Below are positions 60,013 through 64,000 of a stretch of DNA of 64,000 bases, piece by piece; within the stretch, counting starts at the first letter, position 1, and each line of letters begins with the position of its first letter. A program made the translations under genes and the position numbers. Source of the stretch: Aphelocoma coerulescens (Eukaryota; Chordata; Aves; Passeriformes; Corvidae); contig NC_091033.1 of the NCBI RefSeq assembly GCF_041296385.1, positions 16,256,001 to 16,320,000 of the forward strand, given 5' to 3'. The notes beneath the pieces were generated by a model. The model made no database searches, was not told where the DNA came from, and saw only the letters and a program-made list of their open reading frames with translations.

Positions 60013-63000
60013 TTAGGGTTAGGGTTAGGGTTAGGGTTAGGGTTAGGGTTAGGGTTAGGGTTAGGGTTAGGGTTAGGGTTAGGGTTAGGGTTAGGGTTAG
60101 GGTTAGGGTTAGGGTTAGGGTTAGGGTTAGGGTTAGGGTTAGGGTTAGGGTTAGGGTTAGGGTTAGGGTTAGGGTTAGGGTTAGGGTTAGGGTTAGGGTT
60201 AGGGTTAGGGTTAGGGTTAGGGTTAGGGTTAGGGTTAGGGTTAGGGTTAGGGTTAGGGTTAGGGTTAGGGTTAGGGTTAGGGTTAGGGTTAGGGTTAGGG
60301 TTAGGGTTAGGGTTAGGGTTAGGGTTAGGGTTAGGGTTAGGGTTAGGGTTAGGGTTAGGGTTAGGGTTAGGGTTAGGGTTAGGGTTAGGGTTAGGGTTAG
60401 GGTTAGGGTTAGGGTTAGGGTTAGGGTTAGGGTTAGGGTTAGGGTTAGGGTTAGGGTTAGGGTTAGGGTTAGGGTTAGGGTTAGGGTTAGGGTTAGGGTT
60501 AGGGTTAGGGTTAGGGTTAGGGTTAGGGTTAGGGTTAGGGTTAGGGTTAGGGTTAGGGTTAGGGTTAGGGTTAGGGTTAGGGTTAGGGTTAGGGTTAGGG
60601 TTAGGGTTAGGGTTAGGGTTAGGGTTAGGGTTAGGGTTAGGGTTAGGGTTAGGGTTAGGGTTAGGGTTAGGGTTAGGGTTAGGGTTAGGGTTAGGGTTAG
60701 GGTTAGGGTTAGGGTTAGGGTTAGGGTTAGGGTTAGGGTTAGGGTTAGGGTTAGGGTTAGGGTTAGGGTTAGGGTTAGGGTTAGGGTTAGGGTTAGGGTT
60801 AGGGTTAGGGTTAGGGTTAGGGTTAGGGTTAGGGTTAGGGTTAGGGTTAGGGTTAGGGTTAGGGTTAGGGTTAGGGTTAGGGTTAGGGTTAGGGTTAGGG
60901 TTAGGGTTAGGGTTAGGGTTAGGGTTAGGGTTAGGGTTAGGGTTAGGGTTAGGGTTAGGGTTAGGGTTAGGGTTAGGGTTAGGGTTAGGGTTAGGGTTAG
61001 GGTTAGGGTTAGGGTTAGGGTTAGGGTTAGGGTTAGGGTTAGGGTTAGGGTTAGGGTTAGGGTTAGGGTTAGGGTTAGGGTTAGGGTTAGGGTTAGGGTT
61101 AGGGTTAGGGTTAGGGTTAGGGTTAGGGTTAGGGTTAGGGTTAGGGTTAGGGTTAGGGTTAGGGTTAGGGTTAGGGTTAGGGTTAGGGTTAGGGTTAGGG
61201 TTAGGGTTAGGGTTAGGGTTAGGGTTAGGGTTAGGGTTAGGGTTAGGGTTAGGGTTAGGGTTAGGGTTAGGGTTAGGGTTAGGGTTAGGGTTAGGGTTAG
61301 GGTTAGGGTTAGGGTTAGGGTTAGGGTTAGGGTTAGGGTTAGGGTTAGGGTTAGGGTTAGGGTTAGGGTTAGGGTTAGGGTTAGGGTTAGGGTTAGGGTT
61401 AGGGTTAGGGTTAGGGTTAGGGTTAGGGTTAGGGTTAGGGTTAGGGTTAGGGTTAGGGTTAGGGTTAGGGTTAGGGTTAGGGTTAGGGTTAGGGTTAGGG
61501 TTAGGGTTAGGGTTAGGGTTAGGGTTAGGGTTAGGGTTAGGGTTAGGGTTAGGGTTAGGGTTAGGGTTAGGGTTAGGGTTAGGGTTAGGGTTAGGGTTAG
61601 GGTTAGGGTTAGGGTTAGGGTTAGGGTTAGGGTTAGGGTTAGGGTTAGGGTTAGGGTTAGGGTTAGGGTTAGGGTTAGGGTTAGGGTTAGGGTTAGGGTT
61701 AGGGTTAGGGTTAGGGTTAGGGTTAGGGTTAGGGTTAGGGTTAGGGTTAGGGTTAGGGTTAGGGTTAGGGTTAGGGTTAGGGTTAGGGTTAGGGTTAGGG
61801 TTAGGGTTAGGGTTAGGGTTAGGGTTAGGGTTAGGGTTAGGGTTAGGGTTAGGGTTAGGGTTAGGGTTAGGGTTAGGGTTAGGGTTAGGGTTAGGGTTAG
61901 GGTTAGGGTTAGGGTTAGGGTTAGGGTTAGGGTTAGGGTTAGGGTTAGGGTTAGGGTTAGGGTTAGGGTTAGGGTTAGGGTTAGGGTTAGGGTTAGGGTT
62001 AGGGTTAGGGTTAGGGTTAGGGTTAGGGTTAGGGTTAGGGTTAGGGTTAGGGTTAGGGTTAGGGTTAGGGTTAGGGTTAGGGTTAGGGTTAGGGTTAGGG
62101 TTAGGGTTAGGGTTAGGGTTAGGGTTAGGGTTAGGGTTAGGGTTAGGGTTAGGGTTAGGGTTAGGGTTAGGGTTAGGGTTAGGGTTAGGGTTAGGGTTAG
62201 GGTTAGGGTTAGGGTTAGGGTTAGGGTTAGGGTTAGGGTTAGGGTTAGGGTTAGGGTTAGGGTTAGGGTTAGGGTTAGGGTTAGGGTTAGGGTTAGGGTT
62301 AGGGTTAGGGTTAGGGTTAGGGTTAGGGTTAGGGTTAGGGTTAGGGTTAGGGTTAGGGTTAGGGTTAGGGTTAGGGTTAGGGTTAGGGTTAGGGTTAGGG
62401 TTAGGGTTAGGGTTAGGGTTAGGGTTAGGGTTAGGGTTAGGGTTAGGGTTAGGGTTAGGGTTAGGGTTAGGGTTAGGGTTAGGGTTAGGGTTAGGGTTAG
62501 GGTTAGGGTTAGGGTTAGGGTTAGGGTTAGGGTTAGGGTTAGGGTTAGGGTTAGGGTTAGGGTTAGGGTTAGGGTTAGGGTTAGGGTTAGGGTTAGGGTT
62601 AGGGTTAGGGTTAGGGTTAGGGTTAGGGTTAGGGTTAGGGTTAGGGTTAGGGTTAGGGTTAGGGTTAGGGTTAGGGTTAGGGTTAGGGTTAGGGTTAGGG
62701 TTAGGGTTAGGGTTAGGGTTAGGGTTAGGGTTAGGGTTAGGGTTAGGGTTAGGGTTAGGGTTAGGGTTAGGGTTAGGGTTAGGGTTAGGGTTAGGGTTAG
62801 GGTTAGGGTTAGGGTTAGGGTTAGGGTTAGGGTTAGGGTTAGGGTTAGGGTTAGGGTTAGGGTTAGGGTTAGGGTTAGGGTTAGGGTTAGGGTTAGGGTT
62901 AGGGTTAGGGTTAGGGTTAGGGTTAGGGTTAGGGTTAGGGTTAGGGTTAGGGTTAGGGTTAGGGTTAGGGTTAGGGTTAGGGTTAGGGTTAGGGTTAGGG

Positions 63001-64000
63001 TTAGGGTTAGGGTTAGGGTTAGGGTTAGGGTTAGGGTTAGGGTTAGGGTTAGGGTTAGGGTTAGGGTTAGGGTTAGGGTTAGGGTTAGGGTTAGGGTTAG
63101 GGTAGGGTTAGGGTTAGGGTTAGGGTTAGGGTTAGGGTTAGGGTTAGGGTTAGGGTTAGGGTTAGGGTTAGGGTTAGGGTTAGGGTTAGGGTTAGGGTTA
63201 GGGTTAGGGTTAGGGTTAGGGTTAGGGTTAGGGTTAGGGTTAGGGTTAGGGTTAGGGTTAGGGTTAGGGTTAGGGTTAGGGTTAGGGTTAGGGTTAGGGT
63301 TAGGGTTAGGGTTAGGGTTAGGGTTAGGGTTAGGGTTAGGGTTAGGGTTAGGGTTAGGGTTAGGGTTAGGGTTAGGGTTAGGGTTAGGGTTAGGGTTAGG
63401 GTTAGGGTTAGGGTTAGGGTTAGGGTTAGGGTTAGGGTTAGGGTTAGGGTTAGGGTTAGGGTTAGGGTTAGGGTTAGGGTTAGGGTTAGGGTTAGGGTTA
63501 GGGTTAGGGTTAGGGTTAGGGTTAGGGTTAGGGTTAGGGTTAGGGTTAGGGTTAGGGTTAGGGTTAGGGTTAGGGTTAGGGTTAGGGTTAGGGTTAGGGT
63601 TAGGGTTAGGGTTAGGGTTAGGGTTAGGGTTAGGGTTAGGGTTAGGGTTAGGGTTAGGGTTAGGGTTAGGGTTAGGGTTAGGGTTAGGGTTAGGGTTAGG
63701 GTTAGGGTTAGGGTTAGGGTTAGGGTTAGGGTTAGGGTTAGGGTTAGGGTTAGGGTTAGGGTTAGGGTTAGGGTTAGGGTTAGGGTTAGGGTTAGGGTTA
63801 GGGTTAGGGTTAGGGTTAGGGTTAGGGTTAGGGTTAGGGTTAGGGTTAGGGTTAGGGTTAGGGTTAGGGTTAGGGTTAGGGTTAGGGTTAGGGTTAGGGT
63901 TAGGGTTAGGGTAGGGTTAGGGTTAGGGTTAGGGGTTAGGGTTAGGGTTAGGGTTAGGGTTAGGGTTAGGGTTAGGGTTAGGGTTAGGGTTAGGGTTAGG
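60013..64000 (+). repeat. Telomere, (TTAGGG)n
   Basis: About 3.99 kb of TTAGGG is present on the plus strand, so the G-rich strand runs toward the right end and the chromosome tip is to the right. Only three variant units are seen: TAGGG at 63103-63107, TAGGG at 63912-63916 and TTAGGGG at 63929-63935. The tract continues to the window edge. Confidence 0.99.

Overview
The window is the end of a vertebrate chromosome, most likely from a bird. The last 4 kb (60013-64000) is a telomere of (TTAGGG)n on the + strand, so the chromosome tip lies to the right. The bird assignment is an inference. It rests on two PTPN1-type exons that look avian, class I (gammaretrovirus-like) endogenous retroviruses, and the very CpG-rich, microchromosome-like minisatellites next to the telomere.

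Left part (1-23.2 kb): a macrosatellite built from a multi-exon gene-like module. Small exons with conserved splice signals recur 14 times. They are arranged as two three-module blocks (about 4.36 kb each), then two-module blocks with an exact 3028-bp period. The array runs into a unique 3' block with more exon-like pieces and polyadenylation signals near 22.98-23.2 kb. Next come degenerate 'GAATTGAGG' repeats (24.6-25.1 kb) and a CpG island (25.1-25.75 kb).

Middle (25.9-42.5 kb): a nearly complete minus-strand provirus (25934-32767) has 465-bp LTRs, a 4-bp CCTC target duplication, a tRNA-His-like primer site, gag with one internal stop, a gag/pol boundary that is a single in-frame UAG, and a pol frame fused to the env transmembrane subunit through loss of SU. 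It is nested in the LTR of an older, decayed minus-strand provirus (pol relics 33.3-35.2 kb, primer-site-like sequence at 38.32 kb). Two intact plus-strand exons of a PTPN1-like tyrosine phosphatase follow (38750-39554), then a CpG-rich stretch (41.4-42.1 kb) and a second copy of the 'GAATTGAGG' repeats.

Right part (42.8-52.6 kb): a second, mostly unexpanded copy of the same unknown gene. It has a TATA-type promoter, a first exon encoding a signal peptide, three diverged modules, the 3' exons, and a terminal piece amplified eightfold (49669-52205). Polyadenylation signals lie at 52300 and 52539-52554. Comparing this copy with the left array shows which exons keep their reading frame. Exon B is 42 nt and open in every copy I checked. 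Exon D is 80 nt, or 86 nt with an in-frame 6-nt gain. Other exons carry 1-nt shifts, so current coding capacity is unresolved. I do not recognise the family.

Subtelomere (52.6-60.0 kb): a 46-bp polypyrimidine satellite, a perfect 38-bp inverted repeat, C-rich CpG minisatellites with repeated CRE/ATF-like and E2F-like sites, then a switch near 57.55 kb to G-rich minisatellites that lead into the telomere.
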